From positions 66,335 through 130,334 of the forward strand of contig JAGFNQ010008725.1 of the NCBI GenBank assembly GCA_024364735.1: a stretch of DNA of 64,000 bases, read 5' to 3'. The notes under the pieces were generated by a model. It worked only from the letters and a program-made list of their open reading frames with translations, searched no databases and was not told where the DNA came from. Of the stretch, positions 1 through 10,253 are shown piece after piece; within the stretch, counting starts at the first letter, position 1, and each line of letters starts with the position of its first letter. The stretch comes from Boesenbergia rotunda (Eukaryota; Streptophyta; Magnoliopsida; Zingiberales; Zingiberaceae). The position numbers and the translations under genes are program-made.

Positions 1-595
1 ATCGGTCTGTGGACCGATCACCATAGGAAGGAGCCAGATCGGTCCGGTGACCGATCAGGGTTCTGATACTCCCTGATACGAACTGAAATGTTCAGTTTTA
101 GAATTTCTGAATCTTTCCAAGGAAATCTAGTGAAGTTTATCGAACTTGGACATGATCTCATGACTAAAATTGATCCCTGAATAAGGATCAAGAGTCCTTA
201 TAGATTCAACAATCACTTTGATCCATCTAAATGGAGTCAAACTCAATCAACAATCATTCAAGCAATTTCAACTAAGTTTGTATCAAATCCAATGTTCCAA
301 TCAAGTTTCCTTGATTGGAATGTCCAAGTATGATCATGGAGCCATATACACATATGTTATGCAATGGTTTTCCCCATACTTGGTCACCACAGTGATTATT
401 ATCTCGTCAACTTAATTTCTCAAGGGATGCATTGACATTTTGAGAAACTTAGTTGAACCTAACATCTCACCCCATATCTAGCAAACAAAAACGTTTTGTT
501 AACCCTTATAGTTTGTGTGAGATGTCCCCAAAGTTACCCAATTGTTTCCCAACAATTTCGAAATAATCATGAAGGGTTTGAAAGCATTTTGAAAT
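1..595 (-). other. Element A non-coding 3' region between pol and the missing 3' LTR
   Basis: No supported gene. The first 60 bases carry two imperfect copies of the GATCGGTC...GACCGATC palindrome that also fills this element's LTR. The rest is AT-rich. The matching part of element D (38987-41100) is also non-coding, so this is ordinary for the family. Confidence 0.6.
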
Positions 596-1654
596 TCATG
601 AAGCGCGACACATTCCCAACTCCCGTCTTAGGAAACTAAATTCATTCTCGGGAAGTGGTTTAGTGAAAATGTCAGCTAGGTTTGACTTGGACTCTACATG
701 TGAGAGTACAATATCTCCCCTAGCTACATGATCCCTAATGAAGTGGTGACGCACTTCAATATGTTTGGTCCTAGAATGATGGACTGGATTCTTGGTTAAG
801 TTAATTGTGCTAATGTTATCACATAACACTTGCACACCCTTGTAACTCAATCCATAGTCCTCTAAAGTATGTATCATCCACAACAATTGTGATACACTCT
901 CTCCCATGGCGATATATTCTGCCTCGGTCGTGGAGAGAGCAACACAATGTTGCTTCCGACTTGACCAACTTACTAAGGACGAACCTAAGAATTGACAACC
1001 CCCACTTGTGCTTTTCCGGTCCAACTTACATCCAGCGTAGTCGGAATCCGTATAGCCAATTAAATCAAATGATTCGGTACGGGGGTACCATAGACCGACT
1101 CCAATTGTGCCTTTGAGATATCTCAAAATTCGCTTAACAGCGATTAGGTGAGATTCCTTGGCACAAACTTGATACCTAGCGCACATACCCACAGCGAAAA
1201 GAATATCAGGTCGACTAGCTGTGAGGTATAGCAAACTACCTATCATGCTTCGATATTGAGTTAAATCAACAGGTTTACCACTTTCATCATTGTCTAATCT
1301 TGTGTTTGTAGCCATAGGAGTGGTTACCTCTTTTGAATCACTCATATTGAATTTTCGAAGCATTTCTTGTGTGTATTTCGATTGGTGCACATGGATCCCA
1401 TCACGAGTTTGCTTGATTTCGAGTCCAAGGAAGAAAGTCAACTCTCCCACTAGACTCATCTCAAATTCATTTTCCATGTGTCCAATAAATTCATTCAAAT
1501 AGCCCTTATTGTTTGAGCCACAAATTATGTCATCGACATATACTTGGGCTACAAAAATATTGTCACCATCTCTTCGTAGAAATAGTGTAGGGTCTATTTG
1601 GCCTCTAACGAAGCCCTTCTCAATTAGGAATGTCGACAACCGCTCATACCAAGC
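596..1654 (-). pseudogene. Element A reverse transcriptase C-terminus and RNase H
   Basis: This frame encodes the later RT palm and the RNase H of a copia polyprotein. The RT active-site stretch QVYVDDIICG lies near the start of the segment, with both catalytic aspartates kept. RNase H landmarks follow: YTDSDYAGC, a serine-rich SWSSRKQ block, the STTEAEYIA block with its acidic residue, and near the end a TKHIEVRHHFIRD block. The segment is in frame with the upstream RT piece but separated from it by a TGA at 1655-1657. The 347-residue stretch is otherwise open to its stop at 596. The lineage call (Sirevirus-like) rests on RT and Gag style, not on a phylogeny. Confidence 0.88.
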
Positions 1655-2029
1655 TCAGGGTGCTTGTTTGAGGCCATAAAGTGCCTTTTTGAGCTTGAAC
1701 ACATGGTTTGGAAATTCGGTACTCTCAAACCCCGGAGGTTGTTCGACGTAGACCTCTTCTCTAATCAAACCATTTAGAAAGGCTGATTTGACATCCATTT
1801 GGTATAGCTTGAAGCCACGATGTGCTGCAAATGTAAGCATCAATCGGATGGATTCTAATCGTGCCACAGGAGCATAGGTCTCATCATAATCAAGGCCTTC
1901 AACTTGACTGTAGCCCTTGGCTACTAAGCGTGCCTTGTTTCTAATGATTTCTCCCTTATGGTTCAATTTGTTCTTGAAGACCCATTTGGTTCCAATAATG
2001 GAGGTCTTCTTGGGTCTAGGGACTAAGTC
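1655..2029 (-). pseudogene. Element A reverse transcriptase N-terminal part
   Basis: The segment encodes the fingers and first part of the palm of a Ty1/copia RT. The family-typical blocks ARLVAKGYSQ, DYDETYAPVARLESIR, the first catalytic aspartate in MDVKSAFLNG, EQPPGFE and KALYGLKQAP are visible in order. It is bounded upstream by a TGA at 2030-2032 and downstream by a TGA at 1655-1657, both in the same frame as the flanking pieces. Damage is therefore by point mutation and not rearrangement. Confidence 0.9.
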
Positions 2030-2409
2030 TCAAACTTGACTCCTTTCGAATTGACCTAGTTCATCTTGCATTGCAATGATCCAATCGGGATCATTTAATG
2101 CTTCATCAATTTTCCTAGGTTCAATTTCAGAAATTAAGGCAACTTCATTAGCCTCATTCCGGAAGAATGATCTAGTTCTAACCCCCTGATGGATGTCTCC
2201 AACAATTTGGTCTTGGGGATGACTAGAGGCTAATCTAGTTTGCCTAGGAGTTGGTGGTGCTTCTTGAACGGGTTCACTAGACACAAGTTCAGCCTCAGGA
2301 TCCGGCTGATCAATGGGTTGTCTAGGTTCACCGTCATCAGACTCATCACCATCAACAACACTTGGAGTTTCATTCAAACTTAGTCTCCTAAGTTCGAGTT
2401 GAACTCCTT
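2030..2409 (-). pseudogene. Element A linker between integrase and RT
   Basis: This acidic and proline-rich stretch (for example NETPSVVDGDESDDG and PPTPRQTRLASSHP) ends in DPDWIIAMQDELGQFERSQV. It corresponds to the poorly conserved spacer between the copia integrase and RT and contains the usual start of the RT module (W...AM.DEL..). It is frame-shifted relative to the integrase segment; the shift lies around 2410-2420. It is in frame with RT but stops at a TGA at 2030-2032. Confidence 0.75.
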
Positions 2410-2865
2410 CTACATTTTCTGATTGGTCACTTGATTTTGGAATTTTTCAAAGACCACATCAGAAGACTCTTCAACTAATCTAGATTTCTTGTTGTAGACT
2501 CGGTAGGCTTTGCTAACGAGGGAGTACCCGACTAGTATCCCTTCATCAGCCTTTGCCGTGAACTTCCCAAGGTGGTCCTTGGTGTTTAGAATGAACACCT
2601 TACAACCAAACACCCTAAGGTGTTTAACCGTAGGTGGTTTCCCAAACCAAAGTTCATGGGGAGTCTTTCCTAGAAACCTATGAATGAGGACCCGATTTTG
2701 CACATAGCAAGCTGTATTTACAGCTTCAGCCCACAAGTAACTCGGTAGTGAGTACTCATTGAGCATGCTTCGTGCCGCTTCTTGTAAAACACGGTTCTTC
2801 CTCTCTACAACACCATTTTGTTGTGGTGTTCTAGGAGTAGAGAACTCATGCTTATAGCCTCTATC
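2410..2865 (-). pseudogene. Element A integrase C-terminal half
   Basis: This continues the integrase frame after a TAA at 2866-2868. It opens with a FSTPRTPQQNG block followed by VVERKNR, holding the catalytic glutamate of the D,D(35)E triad. Next comes the copia pattern SLPSYLWAEAVNTACYVQNR, then KTPHELWFGKPP and the FGCKVF...K...KADEGILVGYS block typical of the Ty1/copia integrase C-terminus. The frame is lost close to 2415. The interrupting stop sits just upstream of the catalytic glutamate, so a terminated product would lack it. Confidence 0.87.
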
Positions 2866-3720
2866 TTAACAGAATTCTAAAAACTTTTGGTTTTGAAATT
2901 CACCTCCATGATCACTTCTAATTGTCTTAATGGTTGATGATTTTTCATTTTCAACTCTTCTACAAAAAGAAATGAAAACATCTAAGGTTTGGTCCTTATA
3001 TTTTAAAAAGTAAGTCCATGTATATCTAGTAAAATCATCAATGATAACAAAGCAATATCTACTTCCATTCAATGATATGATGGTACTACAATCAAATAGA
3101 TCCATATGAAGTAAATCTAATGCATTGGAAGTACTTACAGCGCTTTTACCTTTATGTGCAGATTTTGTTTGCTTACCCATTTGACATGCATCACAAAGTT
3201 TGTCTTTCTCATACTTGATGCTTGGTAAGCCACGAACCAATCCCTTGTTGGCCAACTTCCGGATGTTCTTCATGTTAACATGTGCTAACCTCCGGTGCCA
3301 AAGGGTGGACTCTTCTTCTCTTGACATGAAACACTTAGCAGAAGCATTAGTAGCACTTTTAAATGAAACTTGATAAATATTGTCTACTGTTGCTCCTACT
3401 AGTACCGTGTCCAAGGTGTCATGTTGTCTAACTAGACATTGACTTGGTTGGAAGTCAATTGTGTAACCCGTGTCACACAATTGACTGACACTTAGGAGAT
3501 TAAATTTCATCCCCTTGACTAGAAGGACATTTGAAATTCTAAGACATTCAGATATTTGAATGTCTCCTATTCCTATGACCTTAAGACTACCATTGTTACC
3601 AAATGATACATTACCTCTACTTTTCTTGTGAAGTGTGGTAAACAATGATCTATCCCCGGTCATGTGTTTGGAGCATCCACTATCAACGAACCAAGTTGAT
3701 AGATGCTTCCCCTCAATCAT
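2866..3720 (-). pseudogene. Element A aspartic protease, GAG-pre-integrase and integrase core start
   Basis: Three modules lie in order. First is a retropepsin-type aspartic protease with the active-site sequence WFVDSGCSKHMTGD around residues 10-23. Second is the GAG-pre-integrase zinc region, with LWHRRLAHVN (two histidines) and CDACQMGK (CxxC) near residues 140-185. Third is the start of the integrase catalytic core, with an aspartate in LLHMDLF and a second in TIRSDHGGEF near the end. It terminates at a TAA at 2866. A TAG separates it from Gag at 3724-3726 in the same frame. Confidence 0.9.
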
Positions 3721-3723
3721 TAC

Positions 3724-4716
3724 CTACATAATTCGAAAAATAGAAGTTTTAGGTACCCAAACCTTGGGACCTAAAGCATCAACTAAATATGACTTAGGCA
3801 CCCATGCCTTGACCATTTTCTTTTGAATTTTGGGTGTCCTAGATTGTCTCATATCAGTCCTAGACATGAGAGACACAAATGAGGGTTCCTTAGGACGGTA
3901 ACCAATACCGGCCCTATTGTAGACCGCCCTTTGGGCATTTAAGATCATGTCTAGGGTCTTAGAGCTAGTTGAGAACTTCTCAAGAATATTCTTGAGTTTC
4001 TCAACTTCACTCTTCAAAGATTTGTTCTCTTCTACTAACAAGTCATCATGCAAGACATTGACTTCCTCAACCTTAGAGGATTTCAACTTTTCAACTTCAA
4101 GTTTCAATGATTTAATTTCATCTTCTAACAATTCAACATGCAAATCATCAATGTTATTATCCCTAGATGATTTCAATTGATCAATTTCTAATTGCAATGC
4201 TTTAACCTTATTCTTTGATTTCTTAAGCATACTAGTTAAACATGCAATTGCTCTGTAACATTTTTCAAGCTCGGGAGAAGTTACCTCTCCATCATCCGAA
4301 GATGATGAAGCTGTGTTTGAGGAGCTTGAAGATTCATCACTGCTCTCCTCTCCAAGAGCCATGAGTGCCACTTGCCTTGTGCTCTTCTCCTCCTTCTCTT
4401 CATCGGATGAGCTTGAGGATGACTCATCCCAAGTGGTCTTCTTCTTCTTCTTGGATTTCTCTTCTTTTCTTTTGGATTTCTCTTCCTTTTTCTTTAGTTT
4501 CGGACATTCATTCTTGAAATGTCCTTTCCTACCACACTCAAAGCAAGATGCATTAGTCTTATCAAGTTTAACTTCACTAGAGTTACCTCTACTCTTGAAA
4601 CGTCGATTCCTTCGCATCATCCTTCGCACGAAGTTCGCCATTTCGGATGAAGAGGAGCCGCTGCCATCTTCTTCGGAATAGGACTCAGATTCGGAAGAGG
4701 ATGAAGACAAAGAGAC
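3724..4716 (-). pseudogene. Element A Gag C-terminal part: zinc knuckle, serine-rich tract, coiled coil
   Basis: After a serine-rich start, a CCHC knuckle (CFECGRKGHFKNEC, spacing C-x2-C-x4-H-x4-C) is followed by a long lysine/glutamate tract, an acidic serine-rich tract and two heptad-like segments rich in KSLKxEVEKLKSS. The tail PKVWVPKTSIFRIM ends at a TAG. The knuckle binds RNA in nucleocapsid; the coiled coil probably mediates Gag assembly. The piece is in frame with the Gag N-terminus across a TAG at 4717-4719. Element D keeps the same tail but lacks the knuckle. Confidence 0.87.
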
Positions 4717-5415
4717 CTACTTCTCCTTCTTCTTCTTGTTTGACCGGTCACCTGCAACTAAGGCAATCCCCTTCTCCTTGGGGCCTTTGTTAGCCATTTC
4801 ATGCAATTCCATCTCACAAAATAAATCATCTAACTTTACAATGGAAAGATCCTTGGAAACTTTGTAGGCATCCACCATGGATGACCACAAAGCATTCCTT
4901 GGAAAGGCTTTCAAGACATACCTCACAAGGTCGCGATTCTTGACCTTTTCATCAATCGAATGAAGTCCATTGAGGACTTCCTTGAACCGGCTATGAAGCT
5001 CACTTACCGATTCATTCTCCTTCATGGAGAGATTTTGGAGTTGATTGAGGAACAAATCCCTCTTGGCGATTCTTGAGTCTCGAGTGCCCTCATGGAGTTC
5101 GATGAGTTTGTTCCACAAGTCCTTTACACTTGTGAAAGGACCAACCTTGATGAGTTGGTCTTTGTTCATGCCACATTGTAGAGTGACAACCGCCTTCGCG
5201 TCGGCTCTACTCTTCCTAGTTTGTTCAGCAGTCCACCTCCACGATTCGAGTTATTTGCCTTCATCATCCTTCGGAGGGGTGAATCCCTCCTTCACCGTGA
5301 ACCAAGTGTGGATATCCATCTTCAAATAGTATTCCATCTTTGATCTCCAATATTGAAAGTCGGCGCCATCAAAGAATGGAGGTCGGGTGGTGGAGAAGCC
5401 TTCTCTCAACGCCAT
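4717..5415 (-). pseudogene. Element A Gag N-terminal (UBN2-like) part
   Basis: The start is the ATG at 5415, chosen because it aligns with the Gag start of element D (both open with a short MA..EGFST.RPPF.DG motif followed by a YWR block) and is in frame with 4717. The body carries the copia capsid (UBN2/DUF4219-type) pattern, with LWNKLIELHEGT, LFLNQLQNLSMKENESVSE and FKEVLNGLHSI. A TAA at 5251-5253 interrupts codon 55 and a TAG at 4717 closes the segment. The role is capsid. The copy cannot make full-length Gag. Confidence 0.87.
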
Positions 5416-5459
5416 CTTGTTGATAACTCTCGGATGTTAAGCCGCAAACAGAGTCCCAA

Positions 5460-5471
5460 GCTCTGATACCA
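5460..5471 (-). other. Element A primer-binding site (initiator tRNA-Met)
   Basis: On the minus strand this reads TGGTATCAGAGC, which is complementary to the 3' end of plant initiator tRNA-Met. It lies 2 bases from the LTR edge, where first-strand cDNA synthesis would be primed. Confidence 0.92.
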
Positions 5472-6531
5472 CTTGTTGGAAACCGGATGGCTAGAGAGGG
5501 GGGGTGAATATAGCCAATCTCTTTTACCTTTAAACACTTATGAAGTTTCTGCACTTAACTTATCAGTAGCACAGCGGAAGAAGCAAAGGAAAACGAAGCA
5601 GTGCAGTAAACTAAAAACAGAAATGAAAGCAAACAACGACAGCTACCAAGATCGCTAACAAGAGGGTTTACAAGGTTCGGGGATAACTTGCCCCTACTCC
5701 TTGGCGTGCCCTTAAGGTGGGCGATCCCTTGATCGTCGGCAGATCAAGCCCCAGTATTCACCAGATATAACACAACCTCCTTCTCGGTGGAGAAACCTCT
5801 CCACAGCGTTTCAAACAAGAATATAGATTTAAGCTTAATGAAACACAGAGAATACTCTTACTCAGCACCTAGCAAGGACAAGAGCACAGCGAGCTTATCC
5901 CGAGCTCCACCCAGCGACGATCTCACGCAAGGACTCCCTCCTTCGTGTCTTCTCACTGTTGGACTCCAAGCTCCTTGTTCTTTCCTCCCAGCACTTACGT
6001 AAGAGTTGGTTGCTTCTCGATTGCAGTTGCTTGCTCAAAGTGATGAAGACTTCAGAAACACAGCAAGCAAGTTGTGGAGAAACACAAAGCGCAGCAAGAA
6101 CTTCAGCAAGCTCAACACAGAAAACTGTCGAACACTTCTCGTTTTCTTCAGCCGAAGTCTTCTTCTCCTTTTTGTTTCTCCACCAAGCATCAGATGACAC
6201 CATCCCTGCAGCTCCCAGCTGCTCATCTGCCAACGCCAGCTACCACTGAGCTATCCCTGGACTCCCTGAGCTTCCCTCAGCCAAGCTCCAGTCTCAGCTC
6301 CAGTCTGCAGCTCGGCCGTTGCAACCTGAGATGGAAAAACGGACAAACCTGCTCCAAGGAAAGCCTCCATTGACTTCTCCTTGAGTGTTTGAATCCTCGC
6401 CTGTCACCTGCAGCTTAATCAGACTGTTAGAGCAGTATATCACACAGTAATTCAAGATTCAGAAGTGAAGCGCAGAGAATCGGATATGATCAGACGCTCT
6501 GATCGCGTCTGACAGTGCAATTTGAATTAAA

Positions 6532-7037
6532 GTGATCGGTCATCGGACCGATCCAGGGCTTGTGGGTCGGTCACCAGACCGATCCACTGCTTCGCTAGGA
6601 TTCCCAGCTCTCGCAGCTATACATGCCTGATCGGTCACCGGACCGATCAGAGTGAAGCTTGATCGGTCACCAGACCGATCAGAGTGAAGCCTGATCGGTC
6701 ACTCAGACCGATCAGGACAAATGAACAGTGATTCTTTAATCAGATCCTAAGTCCCTGATCGGTCACCGGACCGATCCAGGGTCTGATCCGGAGGAGAACT
6801 CACTCACTGTCCGCTCCCTGATCGGTCACCAGACCGATCAGGAGCAAGACAATGAGGAAGCTGCCTGCTCCCTGATCGGTCACCAGACCGATCAGGAGCC
6901 ACACAGTAGGTTCCCAACCTTACTGTGCGCTCCCTGATCGGTCACCAGACCGATCAGTCCTCGCTGGATCGGTCACCAGACCGATCCACGAAGAAGCAGC
7001 GTGCCAATATCCCTGATCGGTCACCAGACCGATCCAA
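6532..7037. repeat. Palindromic GATCGGTC-N4-GACCGATC cluster in LTR A
   Basis: About eleven copies of an interrupted palindrome with core GATCGGTCACCAGACCGATC, spaced 30-60 bp apart. Arms are mostly perfect; the four central bases vary little (ACCA, ACCG, ATCG). Clusters of palindromes in the LTR are a reported hallmark of Sireviruses. A role in transcription factor or Gag recognition is only inferred. Confidence 0.9.
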
Positions 7038-7044
7038 GGACTCA

Positions 7045-7515
7045 AACCTAGCCCTCCAAGCTAGGGATTCATCCACCTTAGCCCTCCAAGCTAAGGATTT
7101 TTCCATCTAACTCTCCAAGTTGGGAATTTGCACCTAACCCTCCAAGTTAGGACTTTTCACCTAGCCCTCCAAGCTAGGACTTTTCACCTAGCCCTACAAG
7201 CTAGGACTTTTCACCCAACCCTTCCGAGTTAGAACTTCATCCAACCTAGCCCTCCAAGCTAGGCACCTGACCCTCCAAGCCAGGACTTTTTCACCTAATT
7301 ATCCAAGATGGGAATTTGCACCTAACCCTCCAAGTTAGGACTTTTCATCTAGCCCTCCAAGCTAGGACTTTTCACCTAGCCCTCCAAGCTAGGACTTTTC
7401 ACCCACCTCTTCCGAATTAGGACTTTTCATACACCTAGCCCTCCAAGCTAGGATTTTCAACACCTAACCCTCCAGGTTAGGATTTTCCAACACCTTGCCC
7501 TCCAGACTAGGATTT
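7045..7515. repeat. 27-bp tandem repeats with stem-loop arms in LTR A
   Basis: About fifteen tandem units. Each has an arm CCTAGC, a 7-base loop CCTCCAA, the matching arm GCTAGG, then ACTTTTCAC. Some units carry compensated arms such as CCTAAC with GTTAGG, or CCTGAC with a CAGG partner. The same array occurs in both LTRs of element D. Confidence 0.9.
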
Positions 7516-7826
7516 TCCATACCATGCATGATCCCCAATCAGGACTTAATCATAATCAATCATCATCCACCTAAACTAAAATCGGTGTCAACACCAAAAC
7601 AACAATCAGGGCCAAACTGCATCAACACTCCAAGCTTTTCCAAGGCCCGAAAATCACATTCCTAGTCTTCCTCCAACTCAGATCTAGGTCTAGGGCAAAA
7701 AGAGTATCTTCCTTGAGTCACTCTTCATCAACATTCATCATGCAACGTGCGGGGAAACGGTAACAACTTGTGTGGTTTATTTTTCACATTTAGTTCATGA
7801 TTCATGACTAACTTGTCCCATGTTGC

Positions 7827-8708
7827 ATGTTTTTCTTTGTTTTCCTTCTTTATGGGGTAATGTTTGGTACATGCATGGGTAAATTGCATCTTAGACTTGT
7901 ACAAAAGAGAAGAATGAGTGAGGGACCATCCCAACAGCGTCCTGCAGATCCTGAGGCATCTCGATTCCGTTTCGAGGAATGCCGACGGAGATTTGCAAGA
8001 ACTGACTTTGTATTAATGAACTGTAGGTATCTTAACTGGTCATATTTCCAAGAAAATACCCCTCATATTGTTGAGATGATCACCCATTTTGATTTAGAGC
8101 AGCTAGTCTATTGTCAGCACTACGTTAACATTGATCTGTGCAAAGAATTTTATGCTAATCTTACATACATTAGTCCCGATGATGGGACTTGTAAGTCCAT
8201 GGTAGCAGGAGTTACCATTCCCTTTACACCTGCAGTATTAGAGTCATTTTTAGGATGTAGGGTCTCCGATAACCCCTTTACATGTTTTCCTAAAGTCATT
8301 GAGCCTTTGACCTTGCCAAATGTCACTGTTGATCAAGTTCATCGTTATTATTTCAATAATTCTTGCCCTCTTCTAGATCGTATCTTCAAAGCTAAGCGCA
8401 TGACTCCAGTCAGCAACGTATTGTACAAAATTGTCTTAGATTGCATTTTACCGATTGTCACCAAGGGAAGGTCGAAGATTCGACTACCTCACTTGGTGAT
8501 GATGTATGCATTGGAGAGGAGGTTAGATATTGACATCACCTTGCATATATTTGCATCCATTGTCCATTTTTCACATAGTGTCAAGGGGAAACTCTACATG
8601 CCATTTTGCCACATTTTGACTGAATTTTTCAAGTCTAGAGGCATTAGCACTACTAGAGGTCAGATGCATAGTTTGTCCAAGGACTACGATCAGATCGGTT
8701 CACGATAG
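7827..8708 (+). CDS. Extra ORF of element B, putative plant transposon protein
   Basis: An open frame of 293 codons from the first ATG. An alternative ATG at 7914 gives 264 residues beginning MSEGPSQQRP and may be the true start, because the first 29 residues are hydrophobic and lie over likely intron or leader sequence. The body reads FEECRRRFARTDFVLMNCRY, then VYCQHYVNIDLCKEFYANL, then GVTIPFTPAVLESFLGC. This resembles the domain annotated in plants as a putative plant transposon protein, seen in extra ORFs near LTR elements. No catalytic motif is visible and its function is unknown. Its place between pol and the polypurine tract is where Sireviruses carry an envelope-like ORF, but I see no clear signal peptide or fusion domain. 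Confidence 0.65.
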   Translation: MFFFVFLLYGVMFGTCMGKLHLRLVQKRRMSEGPSQQRPADPEASRFRFEECRRRFARTDFVLMNCRYLNWSYFQENTPHIVEMITHFDLEQLVYCQHYVNIDLCKEFYANLTYISPDDGTCKSMVAGVTIPFTPAVLESFLGCRVSDNPFTCFPKVIEPLTLPNVTVDQVHRYYFNNSCPLLDRIFKAKRMTPVSNVLYKIVLDCILPIVTKGRSKIRLPHLVMMYALERRLDIDITLHIFASIVHFSHSVKGKLYMPFCHILTEFFKSRGISTTRGQMHSLSKDYDQIGSR

Positions 8709-9047
8709 TTGTCCTTGGCGGGGATTAAGTGCCAGCAGGGGTGATGGTCTGGAGATGTCGTCCTGGTTCCTCCAATTCAGATGATGATGAGGAGGTCACG
8801 CCTGCTGTTGCTGCTGCTGGGGTTACACAGGAGCAGTTCTCCCTACTATAGTCAGAGGTACATGGTCTTAGGGAGGACATTCAGAGTATACCAGCGGCAG
8901 ATTGATACTCAGGGGGAGGTGCACGGGCTCACGGAGAACTTTCAGAGGTTCCAGCAGCGCCATGATGAGATGTATGCGATGATGCAGCAGTGGAACCTTA
9001 TGTATCAGGCCCCTCCTCCTCCTCCTCCTCCAGGCGATGGGATGTAG
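8709..9047 (+). pseudogene. Decayed C-terminal tail of the element B extra ORF
   Basis: After the stop at 8708 the next 340 bases still look like coding sequence of the same protein: an acidic stretch encoding DSDDDEEVTPAVAAAG, a glutamine-rich helix (REVHGLTENFQRFQQRHDEM, MMQQWNLMYQ) and a polyproline end. The pieces lie in different frames with stops, so at least one frameshift and one nonsense change are needed to explain them. A heptad-like helix followed by proline repeats would suit a protein-interaction tail. No independent function is claimed. Confidence 0.55.
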
Positions 9048-10081
9048 ATTCAGCATGATGTGGTGATGCTAGTGTTGAGAGTGTGTAGTTTGGGTTTTTA
9101 TATTTTATCTCTCAAACACTTAATTTAGTATTGTAATATTTGAAAACTTCGGGGCTATAGCCCTTGTGACACTTTTTATGCGTTAGTATTGATTTATATG
9201 AAACCTTTTATTTATGCTTTGGAATTGCTTATATGAGTTTTCAATTCATGTTTAATATTGCTCATATAAAGTTTCATTTCCTTGTTATTACCATGGTATG
9301 GTTGTATGAAAAAGGGGCCAATATATCTTCTATCAAGGGATTAGGATAAAAGGGGGAACTTTTATCACTTTCTATGACTTGAGTGTTCATACAAGAAGAA
9401 GGGGGAGGTTTGAAAACATTTTATATTTTAAAGGGTATAGGATTAACTTGGGAAACATTTGGTTTCCAATCTAGGAGGGGAGATTGATACAAAATGAGTT
9501 GTTTTTCGAAGAATTGGAATTTTTGTCGAAAAGTCAAGCATATTTAGTATTTTCACGAAACTATATTTTTCTAGGGAAGAACATATCTTAAGAAATATGC
9601 TTGTAAAATTTCAGAATTTTTTGAATTTTGTAAAATTTTCTAGAGGTTTCTGAATTTCGGCTGGAAATTCAGGTTTCTGTGTATTAGTCGACTGCCCTGG
9701 GGGCAGTCGACTAATCTTTCTGTAGGTTTGCGATTTGTAGGCACCAGTCAACTGGTGCTGGAGCAGACGACTGGTACTGCTATTTTCTAATTTCTGGGGG
9801 TTTTCAAAAATAGAAAAGTGTTCTTATTGACACTAGGGCTAGGATTTCTTGAGGCAATCTTTTTGATGGTGTCAAAGAGGGAGAACTTGTGGTTTTAAGT
9901 TAGGTTTTAACTTAACTTGTGGGATTAGTGTTTAACTTAACTTGTGGCTATGGAAAATTGAAAAGTATGTAGAGGGCATAGGTTAAGGGGGAGGATGCAT
10001 GTGTTATGCTTCTTACTATGTCTATAATTTTCAATTGTTTTTGTTGTTTTTACACCTAACTTAAACATATTGTCACACATC
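9048..10081 (+). other. Element B non-coding 3' region
   Basis: No gene supported. Around 9685-9775 there are copies of a palindrome with core AGTCGACT that recurs in the element B LTR. The region ends at the polypurine tract. Confidence 0.65.
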
Positions 10082-10095
10082 AAAAAAGGGGAGAT
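10082..10095 (+). other. Element B polypurine tract
   Basis: AAAAAAGGGGAGAT immediately before the LTR start TGTTGGGG. It serves as the plus-strand DNA primer. The sequence is nearly that of the element D tract on the opposite strand. Confidence 0.85.
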
Positions 10096-10253
10096 TGTTG
10101 GGGCAATAAGCCCAAGTAGGATCGGGAGGATCATGGGTTTTGATGTGTTTGTCAATATGATTAAGTTAGGGTTTCATGTTAATCTAATATGTGTATGTGA
10201 GTGTGCAGGTTTGCAGGATACACATAAACTTGGTTGGACATCTTCGAGTATGG

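Larger units (their letters stand above)
1..7627 (-). mobile_element. Element A: degenerate Sirevirus-like Ty1/copia retrotransposon, 3' LTR outside window
   Basis: Read on the minus strand, the order is 5' LTR, primer-binding site, gag, protease, integrase, RT, RNase H, which is the Ty1/copia order (integrase before RT). The serine- and lysine-rich Gag C-terminus with a coiled coil, the RT type and the palindrome-rich LTR fit the Sirevirus lineage. In-frame stops lie at 5251, 4717, 3724, 2866, 2030 and 1655, with a frameshift near 2415. The LTR ends at 7627 inside what looks like the interior of element B. The left LTR is beyond position 1. Confidence 0.9.
5474..7627 (-). repeat. Element A 5' LTR (2154 bp, TG...CA)
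   Basis: On the plus strand the repeat begins TGTTGGAAACC next to the primer-binding site and ends CATCAACA. The same start and end are seen in the LTRs of element D (36801-38986 and 42517 onward). It holds about eleven copies of a GATCGGTC/GACCGATC palindrome (6532-7037) and a run of 27-bp stem-loop repeats (about 7045-7515). Several apparent ORFs at 5787-6373 are frame noise in this non-coding repeat. Confidence 0.92.

Noticed and set aside
4313..4681. Plus-strand ORF of 122 codons rich in serine and phenylalanine
   Set aside because: Antisense shadow of the serine/lysine-rich part of Gag in element A.
5460..5471. tRNA-Met match (also at 42504 and 47480)
   Set aside because: Only 12 bases complementary to the tRNA 3' end, at LTR borders: primer-binding sites, not tRNA genes.
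5787..6373. Several overlapping ORFs of 60-112 codons on both strands
   Set aside because: They lie in the LTR of element A, have low-complexity composition and do not recur as conserved frames in the LTRs of element D.
6532..7515. Regularly spaced palindromes resembling a CRISPR array
   Set aside because: The spacers are short and related, the DNA is plant LTR sequence bounded by TG...CA and a primer-binding site, and there are no cas genes.
7827..8708. Envelope glycoprotein identity for the extra ORF of element B
   Set aside because: The position fits the Sirevirus envelope-like ORF, but no clear signal peptide, transmembrane anchor or fusion region is visible, so only a putative plant transposon protein is called.
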